This document shows, piece by piece, positions 45,388 through 53,709 of a stretch of DNA of 64,000 bases. Each line of letters opens with the position of its first letter. The first letter of the stretch is position 1. The stretch comes from Aeromicrobium sp. Leaf350 (GTDB taxonomy: Bacteria > Actinomycetota > Actinomycetes > Propionibacteriales > Nocardioidaceae): positions 62,001 to 126,000 of the forward strand of contig NZ_CAKASL010000001.1 of NCBI RefSeq assembly GCF_916858655.1, read 5' to 3'. Under the pieces are notes generated by a model. The model did no database searches. It saw nothing but the letters and a program-made list of their open reading frames with translations, and was not told where the DNA came from. Position numbers and translations under genes: made by a program.

Positions 45388-45846
45388 GTGCCTGCAGCAG
45401 TGCGCGAGCCCGGAGGGCTCCACCTCGTCGACGGACCCGACCTGACCGGGGCGGACGTCCATGCCGTCTGGACCATTCGTGACGTCGTGTTCAACGTCGA
45501 GCAGCGTTGCGAGGACGCCGATCCCGACGCGGTCGACCTGCGGCCCACCACGTCGCACCTGTGGCTGGCCGACGACGCCGGCATCACGAGCTACCTGCGC
45601 ACCTACGTCACCGCCGACGGCGTACGACGCGTCGGCCGTGTCTGCACGCGGAAGGACGCCCGCGGAACCGGGCTGTCCGGATCGCTGCTGCGCGAGGTGC
45701 TCGAGCGCTGGGGCGACCAGCGCATTGACCTGGGAGCGCAGGCCTACCTGCACGACTGGTACGCCGGGTTCGGCTTCGTGCGGAGCGGCGACGACTACGT
45801 CGAGGCGGGCATCGACCACGTGCCGATGACGCGGCAGCCCACCTGA
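45388..45846 (+). CDS. GNAT N-acetyltransferase (ElaA-like)
   Basis: The 152-residue acetyltransferase has the ElaA-type start VWTIRDVVFNVEQRC and acetyl-CoA loop RKDARGTGLSGSLL. YLHDWYAGFGFVRSGDDYVEAGIDH, split here, matches the family end. The substrate is unknown. GTG at 45388 follows TAGGCT by exactly 6 nt. The promoter is flanked by the 21-bp repeats. Confidence 0.88.
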   Translation: MPAAVREPGGLHLVDGPDLTGADVHAVWTIRDVVFNVEQRCEDADPDAVDLRPTTSHLWLADDAGITSYLRTYVTADGVRRVGRVCTRKDARGTGLSGSLLREVLERWGDQRIDLGAQAYLHDWYAGFGFVRSGDDYVEAGIDHVPMTRQPT

Positions 45847-45850
45847 GCGA

Positions 45851-46702
45851 TCAGCTCTCGGTCTCTTCCTCGTCGCGAGCCGAGTCCTCGGACGGCTCGT
45901 CACCCGGCTCCTCGTCGGAGTCGTCCGACGACGGCGCCTCGACGTCGTCGCCCGTGCCGAAGGCCTCGATCGCGTCGGCCATCGTGTCCTCCGCGGCTCC
46001 GACGGCGTCGACCACCGCCAGGTCCGCGGTGTTGTACTGCTCGCTGAACTCGAAGTAGTACGACTGGCCGCCGTCGAGCGAGGCCGCCATCTGGTTCAGG
46101 TTGTCGAGCACGTGCTGGAGCGCGGCGGAGGTCAGCTCGGCCGCCTCCTCGAAGCCGGCCGGCACCTCGACCGACTCGAAGGTGTCCTTGACGGCCTGCA
46201 TGCCCGGGATCGTCGCGTCACGGACGGGCTGGCCGCTGGAGAACGGACCCGTCCCGAGCAGCGTGCCCGGGGTGGTGCGGTCGAGCGCCACGACCGTGGC
46301 GTCCACGAACTCGGTCGTGTCGAGCGTGTCCTCGGCCAGCGTCGCGAGCGCGTCGAGGTCCTTCTCGAGATCCTGCTCGGCCTTCGCCGCCTCGACGTAG
46401 TCGTCGGAGTTCTCGCGACCGTACTCCGGGGCGTCGCCGATGGCCGGGATCTCCTCGACCGCTGCGTCGATGGCGTCGAGCGCCGAGGCGAGGTCGCTGC
46501 CGGCCTCGTCAGCCAGGATCTCGGCCTGCTCCTCGCGGAACGCCGCCACCTCGTCGAGGTAGTCGGCGGCCGCCCGGTCGGCAGCGGCGACGTCGTTCTT
46601 GTGGTTCTGGTGGATCACCAGCACCACGGTCGTGACCGCGACGGCCACGACGACCAGCAGCCCCAGGGCTGAGAAGAGGAGGATCTTCGCGCGCTTGCTC
46701 AT
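45851..46702 (-). CDS. membrane-anchored hypothetical protein (paralogue of next gene)
   Basis: The 283-residue protein has an N-terminal anchor (residues about 8-30) and a long extracytoplasmic helical domain beginning AADRAAADYLDEVAAFREEQ. An acidic Ser/Glu/Asp C-terminal tail of about 35 residues follows. The same opening occurs in the neighbouring gene, so the two are tandem paralogues. No family recognised. The start has CACGGT 6 nt upstream of ATG 46702. Confidence 0.75.
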   Translation of the reverse strand: MSKRAKILLFSALGLLVVVAVAVTTVVLVIHQNHKNDVAAADRAAADYLDEVAAFREEQAEILADEAGSDLASALDAIDAAVEEIPAIGDAPEYGRENSDDYVEAAKAEQDLEKDLDALATLAEDTLDTTEFVDATVVALDRTTPGTLLGTGPFSSGQPVRDATIPGMQAVKDTFESVEVPAGFEEAAELTSAALQHVLDNLNQMAASLDGGQSYYFEFSEQYNTADLAVVDAVGAAEDTMADAIEAFGTGDDVEAPSSDDSDEEPGDEPSEDSARDEEETES

Positions 46703-46777
46703 GGCAGAACCGTGGCCGCGGCACGGGGGCGTGTCAAATTGGGGGCGTGGGGACCTCTCCCCTGGAGATCCTCGCGA

Positions 46778-47584
46778 TCAGGCCGGAAGCGCGGCGTCGA
46801 CCGCGGCCGCGAGGTCGGAGTCGACGGTCAGGCCGAACACCCGGACCGCCTCGGCCGCGATCGCGATCTGGCTCCCGTAGCTGAAGGAGTAGTTCTGGCC
46901 GACGGCCGCGAACGCGACGAGCAGCTCGCACTGGTCGATCACGTTCTGCACCGCCGCCGAGACCGTCGCCGCCAGGTCCTCCTGCCCGCCCGGGACCGGG
47001 ACGGCCTCGAAGTCGGACAACGCCTCCTCGTACTCCGGGATCACGTCGCGCTCGACCACGCTCGCGTCGCGGATCGTCGACGACCCGGTGATCTCGTCGA
47101 TCCGCAGCGCCAGCACCGCGTCGGCGGCCGCGATGAACGTGCGCGCGACCGCGATGCGTCCGAGCACGTCGACGAGCTCGACGTACGGGTCCAGCAGGGT
47201 CGCCTCGAGGTACTGCGCGTCCCGATAGTCCTCCGACAGCTCCGCCCCGACTCCCCCGAGCGCCGGCAACGACGGCGGTGCCTCGATCCGGGCCTGCACC
47301 TGCGCCTGCAGGTCGGTGGGCGGGCCCTCGCGCCCGGCGGTGATGAGGTCGGTCAGCTCGTCGCGGAACGCCGCGACCTCGTCCAGGAACTCGGCGGCCA
47401 CCGCGTCGGCGTCCTCGCTCGCCCGCACCTGCCGCTGCTGCTCGACGATCACCAGCCCGCCGACGGCCACGAGCACCAGCGTCGTGACGAGCACGGGCAG
47501 GACCACGGCCAGTCGCCGCCAGCCGGACGCCCGCCGCTCCCGGTGGTCGTGCCTCGGGCGGTCGTGCCTCGGGTCCTCGGACAA
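46778..47584 (-). CDS. membrane-anchored hypothetical protein (paralogue of previous gene)
   Basis: A 268-residue protein with a single anchor (LAVVLPVLVTTLVLVAVGG) and an extracytoplasmic domain starting DAVAAEFLDEVAAFRDEL, very like its neighbour. The start is uncertain: a TTG at 47584 lies 2 bases after the cimA stop and would use translational coupling; otherwise an internal GTG just before the anchor is possible. The much longer upstream frame is a shadow of cimA. Confidence 0.6.
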   Translation of the reverse strand: MSEDPRHDRPRHDHRERRASGWRRLAVVLPVLVTTLVLVAVGGLVIVEQQRQVRASEDADAVAAEFLDEVAAFRDELTDLITAGREGPPTDLQAQVQARIEAPPSLPALGGVGAELSEDYRDAQYLEATLLDPYVELVDVLGRIAVARTFIAAADAVLALRIDEITGSSTIRDASVVERDVIPEYEEALSDFEAVPVPGGQEDLAATVSAAVQNVIDQCELLVAFAAVGQNYSFSYGSQIAIAAEAVRVFGLTVDSDLAAAVDAALPA

Positions 47585-47586
47585 GG

Positions 47587-49188
47587 TCAGCTCGCGGCCG
47601 GTGCCACCCCGTGCGCCCGCAGACCATAGGTCAAGGCGTCGGTGAGGGCGATCCAGGAGGCCTCGATGATGTTGGGCCCGACTCCGACCGTGACCCAGGA
47701 GTCCTTGCCGTCGGACGTCTCGATCAGGACCCGCGTGATCGCGTCGGTGCCGTGTCCCTGGTCGAGGATGCGCACCCGGAAGTCGGTCAGGTGGAACTGC
47801 GCGACGTCGGGGTACACCTGCTCGATCGCCTGGCGCAGCGCGTGGTCGAGCGCGTTGACGGGGCCGTTGCCCTCGCCGATCACCGCGAGCCGCTGGCCCC
47901 CGGCAACGATCTTGACCGTCGCCTCGGCGAGCGAGGCCTCGGCGATGACCCGCCACGACTCGATGTCGAAGTAGGTCGGTCGCGCTCCCTCGACCTCCTC
48001 CACGAGCAGCAGCTCGAACGAGGCGTCGGCCGCCTCGAACGTGTAGCCGGACTGCTCCAGCTCCTTGACGCGGTCGGTCAGTCGGGCCAGGCGCGCCGGG
48101 TCGTCGGTGAGGTCGAAGCCGAGCTCGCGACCCTTGAGCTCGATCGTCGCGCGGCCCGCCATCTCCGAGACGAGCAGCCGCATGTCGTTGCCCACCAGTG
48201 CGGGGTCGATGTGCTGGTACAGGTCGGGGTCGACGCGGATCGCGCTCGCGTGGAGACCGGCCTTGTGGGCGAACGACGAGACCCCGGTGTACGGCTGGCG
48301 TGCCGACGGCGGGTAGTTCGTGATCTCCGAGACCGCGTGCGCGATGCGGGTGGCCTCGGCGAGACGACCCGCGGGCAGCACCGGCCGGTCGAGCTTGAGC
48401 TCGAGGTTCGCGACACAGGTGACCAGGTCGGCGTTGCCGGTGCGCTCGCCGTAGCCGTTCAGGCAGCCCTGCAGGTGGGTGGCTCCCGCCAGCACCGCCG
48501 CCATCGAGTTCGCGACCGCGCACCCGGTGTCGTTGTGCGCGTGGATGCCGAGCCGGGCCCCGGTGGAGGCGGCGACGTCGGCGACGATCTCGCTCACCTG
48601 GTGCGGCAGCATCCCGCCGTTCGTGTCGCACAGCACCGCGACCTCGGCGCCCGCCTCGGTGGCCGCCCGGACGACCTCGAGCGCGTACGCGCGGTTGTCG
48701 AGGTACCCGTTGAAGAAGTGCTCCAGGTCGACGAAGACCCGCTGTCCCTCGGACCGCAGGTGCTGCACCGAGTCGCGCACCATCGCCAGGTTCTCCTCCA
48801 GCGTCGTGCGCAGCGCCAGCTCGACGTGACGGTCGTGGCTCTTGGCCACGAGCGTCACGACCGAGGCCCCCGACTCACGCAGCGCGGCGATCATGGGGTC
48901 GTCGGCCGCGACGGCGCCGGCCCGGCGGGTCGAGCCGAACGCCGCGAGCGTCGCGTGCCGCAGCTCGAGCTCCTTGGCCGCCAGGGCGAAGAACTCGGTG
49001 TCCTTCGGGTTCGAGCCCGGCCAGCCGCCCTCGATGTAGCCCACGCCGAGGTCGTCGAGGTGACGCGCGATGTGCATCTTGTCCTGCACGGAGAGGTTGA
49101 GGCCCTCCTGCTGGGCGCCGTCGCGCATCGTCGTGTCGTAGACGTGGAAGTCCCGGTCGACGCTGGTGGGGTCGGGGGTCGCGGTCAT
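47587..49188 (-). CDS. cimA: citramalate synthase
   Basis: CimA condenses pyruvate with acetyl-CoA to citramalate, feeding 2-oxobutanoate to isoleucine without threonine. The 533-residue protein has the DRE-TIM start VYDTTMRDGAQQEGLNLS, the HAHNDTGCAVANSMAAV metal site, and a C-terminal LeuA-type regulatory dimer domain (FRVRILDQGHGTDAITRV). AAAGGACC precedes the ATG at 49188. The mRNA leader holds an attenuator with an Ile-rich leader peptide. Confidence 0.9.
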   Translation of the reverse strand: MTATPDPTSVDRDFHVYDTTMRDGAQQEGLNLSVQDKMHIARHLDDLGVGYIEGGWPGSNPKDTEFFALAAKELELRHATLAAFGSTRRAGAVAADDPMIAALRESGASVVTLVAKSHDRHVELALRTTLEENLAMVRDSVQHLRSEGQRVFVDLEHFFNGYLDNRAYALEVVRAATEAGAEVAVLCDTNGGMLPHQVSEIVADVAASTGARLGIHAHNDTGCAVANSMAAVLAGATHLQGCLNGYGERTGNADLVTCVANLELKLDRPVLPAGRLAEATRIAHAVSEITNYPPSARQPYTGVSSFAHKAGLHASAIRVDPDLYQHIDPALVGNDMRLLVSEMAGRATIELKGRELGFDLTDDPARLARLTDRVKELEQSGYTFEAADASFELLLVEEVEGARPTYFDIESWRVIAEASLAEATVKIVAGGQRLAVIGEGNGPVNALDHALRQAIEQVYPDVAQFHLTDFRVRILDQGHGTDAITRVLIETSDGKDSWVTVGVGPNIIEASWIALTDALTYGLRAHGVAPAAS

Positions 49189-49206
49189 GGTGGGTCCTTT
49201 GGCAAC

Positions 49207-49247
49207 AAAAAAGCCCCCCGAGAATCGGGAGGCGGCGCGCTGGTTCC
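49207..49247 (-). terminator. cimA attenuator terminator and 3' arm of the pause hairpin
   Basis: On the minus strand a 9-bp stem (49233-49225 with 49221-49213, one G-U pair) with a 3-nt loop is followed by six U (49212-49207). This is an intrinsic terminator 19 nt before the cimA start. Immediately upstream, 49247-49234 pairs with 49270-49257 in the leader peptide coding region (12 of 14 pairs), forming the alternative hairpin. Confidence 0.85.
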
Positions 49248-49253
49248 TGTCGG

Positions 49254-49286
49254 TCAGGATCCGGCGCGCCCGGCAATGATGATCAC
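49254..49286 (-). CDS. cimA leader peptide (three consecutive Ile codons)
   Basis: A ten-codon ORF starts GTG ATC ATC ATT and ends TGA, reading M-I-I-I-A-G-R-A-G-S. GGAG lies a few bases upstream. Codons 6-10 form the 5' arm of the pause hairpin, so stalling at the Ile codons would open that stem. The cognate amino acid matches the CimA pathway product, isoleucine. It is shorter than any usual ORF cut-off. Confidence 0.8.
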   Translation of the reverse strand: MIIIAGRAGS

Positions 49287-49332
49287 GGTCTCCGTCGGAG
49301 GACACGCGGTCGTGAGGCTGGTCACGATCGTG

Positions 49333-49342
49333 AGTCTAGACT
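49333..49342. promoter_or_regulatory. shared palindromic -10 of divergent promoters
   Basis: AGTCTAGACT reads TAGACT on both strands (plus 49337-49342, minus 49338-49333). It would serve the cimA leader on one side and the gene at 49395 on the other, with leaders of about 40 nt each. Only one direction could be open at a time, so the two units may compete. Confidence 0.5.
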
Positions 49343-49394
49343 TCGAGCCGATGCTTGCCAAGACAGGGCACGACACGACCCGAGGGGCCGACCG

Positions 49395-50087
49395 ATGACC
49401 GTTCCCGTGCCGGATGCGCGCCACAGCCTTCACGCCGTCGTCACCGCACGACCGCTCGAGCCCGTCGAGGACGTGCCGGTCCCGCTGCCGTCGGAGGCGC
49501 TCCTGCGCCGCTTCGGCGCCGACGAGGCGCAGATCAAGGCGTTCGAGGCGCGACCCCACGCCCGCGTGCTGCACCGCTCGGGCCCGGTCGGCTCGGCCGC
49601 GACCGACGCCGTGGCCGCTCGCCGGGAGGCGCTCACCCTCGCCGCGCAGCACGACGGACTCGTGCTGGACCTGTCGGTGCCGCGCCTGGTGACCCACACG
49701 GTCGACGAGACCGACCCCCGCGCCCCGCGGCAGTGGGTCGCGCTCGACGTGGAGGGCGCCGGCCTCGAGGGCACCGACGTCGTCTCTCACGGGCTGACGA
49801 CGTTCGGCCTCCCCGAGCTGCGCTGCGCCGCGGTGCCGCTCCAGGAGCTGCCGGCCACGCTGGCTGTCCTGACCGGTCTCGCCCACCGCCTCCTGGTGGA
49901 GTGGCCCCAGAACGACCCCCTCGGCCGGGCCTCCGTGACGCTTGCCGACATCGCCACGGCGATGGGCGAGCCCGAGCCGCCCCGCCCGGACGACGGGGCC
50001 GGCTACGGCATCGACGTGCGCCTCAAGCTGCGCGGCGGCGAGCTCGCCGTGACGGTCCTCGGCGACGCCGCCGCGCTCTTCACCTGA
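49395..50087 (+). CDS. conserved hypothetical protein
   Basis: A 230-residue soluble protein with no motif I can name. It is found next to cimA or aspartase-like genes in actinobacteria and may be a housekeeping unknown. The ATG follows GAGGGG. Its 3' end overlaps the convergent aspA gene by 8 bp. Confidence 0.7.
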   Translation: MTVPVPDARHSLHAVVTARPLEPVEDVPVPLPSEALLRRFGADEAQIKAFEARPHARVLHRSGPVGSAATDAVAARREALTLAAQHDGLVLDLSVPRLVTHTVDETDPRAPRQWVALDVEGAGLEGTDVVSHGLTTFGLPELRCAAVPLQELPATLAVLTGLAHRLLVEWPQNDPLGRASVTLADIATAMGEPEPPRPDDGAGYGIDVRLKLRGGELAVTVLGDAAALFT

Positions 50088-51513
50088 CGGGCGGCTTCGG
50101 ACCGAGGTTGGCCAGGGTCTCGGGGCGCAGGATCCGCTGCAGGTGCTCCTCGGGCAGCAAGCCCTTCTCGAGCACGAGCTCGGCGACACCACGGCCGGTC
50201 AGCAGCGCCTCCTTGGCCACCATCGTCGCGGCCTCGTAGCCGATGAACGGGTTGAGCGCCGTGACCAGCCCGATCGACGCCTCGACCTCGGCCCGCAGGT
50301 GCTCGACGTTGGCCGTGATGCCGTCGACGCACCGCTCGGCCAGGACGCCGACGGCCTGCTCGAGCCGTGAGATGCCGGCAGCGAGCGAGAAGCAGATCAC
50401 GGGCTCGAAGGCGTTGAGCTGCAGCTGACCCGCCTCGGCCGCCATCGACACCGTGACGTCGTGCCCGATGATCTGGAACGCGACCTGGTTGACGACCTCC
50501 GGGATCACGGGGTTGACCTTGCCGGGCATGATGCTCGACCCGGCCTGCACGGCCGGCAGATTGATCTCGCCCAGCCCGGCGCGTGGACCGGACGAGAGCA
50601 GCCGCAGGTCGTTGCAGATCTTGCTGAGCTTGACCGCGACCCGCTTGAGGGTGCCCGAGACCTGCACGAACGCGCCACAGTCCTGGGTCGCCTCGATCAG
50701 GTCCACCGCCGTCTCGAGCGGCAGGTCCGTGATCGCTCCGAGGTGCGCGCACGCGATCTCCACGTAGCCGGCCGGGGCGTTGAGCATCGTGCCGATCGCG
50801 GTCGCCCCCAGGTTGATCTCGTGCAGCAGGGCGACGGCCTCCGACAGTCGCGCGCGGTCCTCGGCAATCATCTGGGCGTAGGTGCCGAACTCCTGGCCCA
50901 GGGTCATCGGCACGGCGTCCTGCAGCTGGGTGCGGCCCATCTTCAGCACGTCGTGGAACTCGAGCGACTTGCGGGCGAAGGAGTCCTCCAGCCGCAGCAT
51001 CGCGGCCAGCAGGTCCCGGGCCGCGAGGATGATCGAGATCTTGACCGCGGTCGGGTAGACGTCGTTGGTCGACTGGCTGAGATTGACGTGCTCGTTGGGG
51101 TGGAGGACGTGGTGGTCGCCCTTCGCATGTCCCATGAGCTCGAGCGCGCGGTTCGCGATGACCTCGTTCGCGTTCATGTTGGTCGACGTGCCGGCGCCTC
51201 CCTGGATCACGTCGACCACGAACTGCTCGTGCCACTGACCGGCGCGGATCTCCTCGCAGGCGTCACGGATCGCGGCGAAGCGCTCGTCGTCGAGCAGGCC
51301 GAGCTGGTGGTTGGCCATCGCCGCGGCCTCCTTGACCGCGGCGATCGCCTCGACCAGGAAGGGGCTGTCGGAGATGGGGATCCCGGTGATGGGGAAGTTC
51401 TCCAGGGCGCGCAGGGTGTGCACGCCCCAGTAGGCCTCCGCCGGCACGTGACGCTCCCCGATCAGGTCGTGCTCGAGTCGCGTCGCCGGTGCCTCAGGTG
51501 TGATGTGAGTCAT
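50080..51513 (-). CDS. aspA: aspartate ammonia-lyase
   Basis: AspA reversibly converts aspartate to fumarate and ammonia. The 477-residue protein has the lyase signature GSSIMPGKVNPVIPE, the GGAGTSTNMNANEV site and THITPEAPATRLEHD at the start. Fumarase C is related, but the N-terminus (ERHVPAEAYWGVHTLRALEN) and length fit aspartase. A GAGGT precedes the ATG at 51513. It converges on the gene at 49395. Confidence 0.88.
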   Translation of the reverse strand: MTHITPEAPATRLEHDLIGERHVPAEAYWGVHTLRALENFPITGIPISDSPFLVEAIAAVKEAAAMANHQLGLLDDERFAAIRDACEEIRAGQWHEQFVVDVIQGGAGTSTNMNANEVIANRALELMGHAKGDHHVLHPNEHVNLSQSTNDVYPTAVKISIILAARDLLAAMLRLEDSFARKSLEFHDVLKMGRTQLQDAVPMTLGQEFGTYAQMIAEDRARLSEAVALLHEINLGATAIGTMLNAPAGYVEIACAHLGAITDLPLETAVDLIEATQDCGAFVQVSGTLKRVAVKLSKICNDLRLLSSGPRAGLGEINLPAVQAGSSIMPGKVNPVIPEVVNQVAFQIIGHDVTVSMAAEAGQLQLNAFEPVICFSLAAGISRLEQAVGVLAERCVDGITANVEHLRAEVEASIGLVTALNPFIGYEAATMVAKEALLTGRGVAELVLEKGLLPEEHLQRILRPETLANLGPKPPVR

Positions 51514-51591
51514 ACCTCGATGCAACCACAGTCCGGCCCCGCAGCGACGCGCCACCGCGCCCGTGTTGGCCACACCGAGCAGGCTGGACCC

Positions 51592-52602
51592 ATGACCACG
51601 ATCTCCGCCGTCGGCTTCTCCCGTTCCCTGCCCGCCAGCGACCCCGGCTCGCTGATCGACCTCCAGGTCGACGCCCCCACCGCGGGACCCCACGACCTCC
51701 TCGTGGAGGTGCACGCCGTCTCGGTCAACCCGGTCGACGTGAAGGTCCGCGGCGGCGGCGACGCCGACGGCACCCGGATCCTGGGGTTCGACGCCGCAGG
51801 TGTCGTGCGGGAGGTCGGCGAGGAGGTCACGCTCTTCCAGGTGGGCGACGAGGTCTGGTACGCCGGCGACATCACCCGCGCCGGCACCGACGCCGACCTG
51901 CACGCGGTCGACGAGCGGATCGTCGGCCGCAAGCCCGCCTCCCTGACCTTCGCGGACGCGGCCGCGCTGCCCCTGACCGCGATCACCGCCTGGGAGTCCC
52001 TCTTCGACAAGCTCGGGCTGACCCGCGAGTCCTCCGGCACCCTGCTCGTGGTCGGAGCCACCGGTGGCGTCGGCTCCGTGCTGCTGCAGCTCGCGGAGCA
52101 CCTGCTCCCTGACGTCACCGTGGTCGCGACGGCCTCACGGCCCGAGGGCGTCGAGTGGGTCGAGGGTCTCGGCGCCGAGCACGTGGTCAACCACCGCGAG
52201 GACCTGGTGTCCGAGACGCTCGCGATCGCCCCCGAGGGCGTCGACTGGATCTTCTCGGCCCATTCCGAGGGAATGGTCGAGACCTACGCCGAGGTCCTCG
52301 CTCCCTTCGGCGCCGTCGTGGCGATCGACGACCCGTCGTCCCTCGACGTGCGCGCGCTCAAGTCGAAGAGCCAGTCGTGGCACTGGGAGCTGATGTTCAC
52401 GCGGCCGATGCAGGGCCGCGCCGACCAGGTGCGTCAGCACGAGATCCTGACGGAGGTGGCGGGCCTCGTCGAGTCCGGCGACGTCCGCACGACGGCGACC
52501 ACGCGCCTGTCGCCGATCGACGCCGAGCAGCTGCGCGAGGCCCATCGGCTCGTGGAGGACGGACACGTCATCGGCAAGGTCGTCATCGCCCGGGAGGTCT
52601 GA
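51592..52602 (+). CDS. zinc-type alcohol dehydrogenase / quinone oxidoreductase family protein
   Basis: The 336-residue MDR protein has the GroES-like domain start VEVHAVSVNPVDVKVRGG and the NAD(P)H Rossmann motif VVGATGGVGSVLLQLAEH. The zinc cysteines of true ADHs are absent, so it is probably a zinc-free NADPH:quinone/enone reductase. CAGGCT lies 6 nt before the ATG at 51592, indicating a leaderless transcript. Confidence 0.88.
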   Translation: MTTISAVGFSRSLPASDPGSLIDLQVDAPTAGPHDLLVEVHAVSVNPVDVKVRGGGDADGTRILGFDAAGVVREVGEEVTLFQVGDEVWYAGDITRAGTDADLHAVDERIVGRKPASLTFADAAALPLTAITAWESLFDKLGLTRESSGTLLVVGATGGVGSVLLQLAEHLLPDVTVVATASRPEGVEWVEGLGAEHVVNHREDLVSETLAIAPEGVDWIFSAHSEGMVETYAEVLAPFGAVVAIDDPSSLDVRALKSKSQSWHWELMFTRPMQGRADQVRQHEILTEVAGLVESGDVRTTATTRLSPIDAEQLREAHRLVEDGHVIGKVVIAREV

Positions 52603-52640
52603 GCCGGAACATCGGAGGCCGCGCGACCCTCACACGTCCC

Positions 52641-53153
52641 ATGACGCCTCCTACCGCACCCTCTTCCCGCCGCCGCCTCCTCGTGGTGCTGGCGGCCGTC
52701 GTCACCCTCCTCACCGCCGCCGCGGTCGTCGCCGCCCTCGTGCTGACGGGCGACGACAACCGGGACTCCGGCCAGGAGCCGGTGGAAGACGTCGCTGCCG
52801 CGCCCACCGAGGCGCCTGACGCGACGGTCCGCGCCTACCTGGAGGGCGCGCAGGCGCGCGACTGCGAGGTGCTGGCCGCCCACGACGTCGGCGAGTACGA
52901 CTCCGTGGCGGACTGCGAGGCCTTCTTCAGCGGCGCCGACGACGTCGAGGGCGAGGACCTGGTCGAGCTCACGATCGCCGACGTCGAGGTCACGGACCAG
53001 ACCGACCAGGCCGCGACGGTCCGCCTGCAGCTCACCCAGTCCTACGGCGAGGGCGCCGACGCCACGACCTACGAGAACACCGTCGACTACACCCTGCGCA
53101 ACGACGACGGACGCTGGAACATCACGGGCTTCGAGACGGTCCAGGAGGACTGA
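52641..53153 (+). CDS. exported two-Cys domain protein (tandem family member 1)
   Basis: The 170-residue protein has an N-terminal membrane anchor (LLVVLAAVVTLLTAAAVVAALV) and a compact domain resembling an NTF2-like/lumazine fold. Its two conserved Cys lie in RDCEVLAAHDVGEYDSVADCEA, split here. The domain recurs once in the next gene and twice in the third. The start ATG lacks a clear ribosome site. It has GGAAC 36 nt upstream, as does the third gene. Confidence 0.7.
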   Translation: MTPPTAPSSRRRLLVVLAAVVTLLTAAAVVAALVLTGDDNRDSGQEPVEDVAAAPTEAPDATVRAYLEGAQARDCEVLAAHDVGEYDSVADCEAFFSGADDVEGEDLVELTIADVEVTDQTDQAATVRLQLTQSYGEGADATTYENTVDYTLRNDDGRWNITGFETVQED

Positions 53154-53155
53154 TC

Positions 53156-53674
53156 GTGGATCCGCTCGCCCCGCACCGACGACGCGTCGTCCGCGTGCTC
53201 GCTGTCGTGGCGGCCGTGGCTCTGGTCATGACCGGGCTGCTCGTGGCGCGCAGCCTCACGGGACAGGCCGACGACACGACCCCGCCCACCGCGGCGCCAT
53301 CTGCGGAGGACGCGATGCTCGCCTACGTCCGGGCCGCGAACCTGGGCGACTGCGAGGCGCTGGCCGTGCACCCCATCGCCCGGTTCTCCGACGCCACCGC
53401 CTGCTCGGAGGCGATGCAGCGCTCGCAGGAGCAGGCCGAGGCGCAGGGCTACGAGGTCGATCCCCTGGCCGTCGACGTCGCGGTCGAGCACCTCGAGGTG
53501 CTGTCCGAGACCGGCCTCGTCGCCGTCGTGCGCCTCGAGCTGAGCCAGAAGGTCACCCAGCTCGACGGCGACGTCAGCCACCCGCACCACACGGGCGACT
53601 ACACGCTGGTCATGATCGGCGGACGCTGGCTCGTCTCGTCCATGGTGACGGTGCCCGCCGCCGAGAACGGGTGA
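53156..53674 (+). CDS. exported two-Cys domain protein (tandem family member 2)
   Basis: The 172-residue paralogue has an N-terminal anchor and the same GDCEALAVHPIARFSDATAC domain. GGAGG lies 7 nt before the GTG at 53156, so it has a ribosome site and follows its neighbour by 2 bp. Function is unknown; the paired cysteines suggest a disulfide in the cell wall. Confidence 0.7.
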   Translation: MDPLAPHRRRVVRVLAVVAAVALVMTGLLVARSLTGQADDTTPPTAAPSAEDAMLAYVRAANLGDCEALAVHPIARFSDATACSEAMQRSQEQAEAQGYEVDPLAVDVAVEHLEVLSETGLVAVVRLELSQKVTQLDGDVSHPHHTGDYTLVMIGGRWLVSSMVTVPAAENG

Positions 53675-53709
53675 CGGAACAATCAGGGGCGTGACGCCCT
53701 CGTAGAGGC

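Noticed and set aside
50461-51591. Upstream extension of the oxidoreductase frame and other long plus-strand frames opposite aspA
   Set aside because: Antisense to aspA; the real start at 51592 has a perfect leaderless -10.
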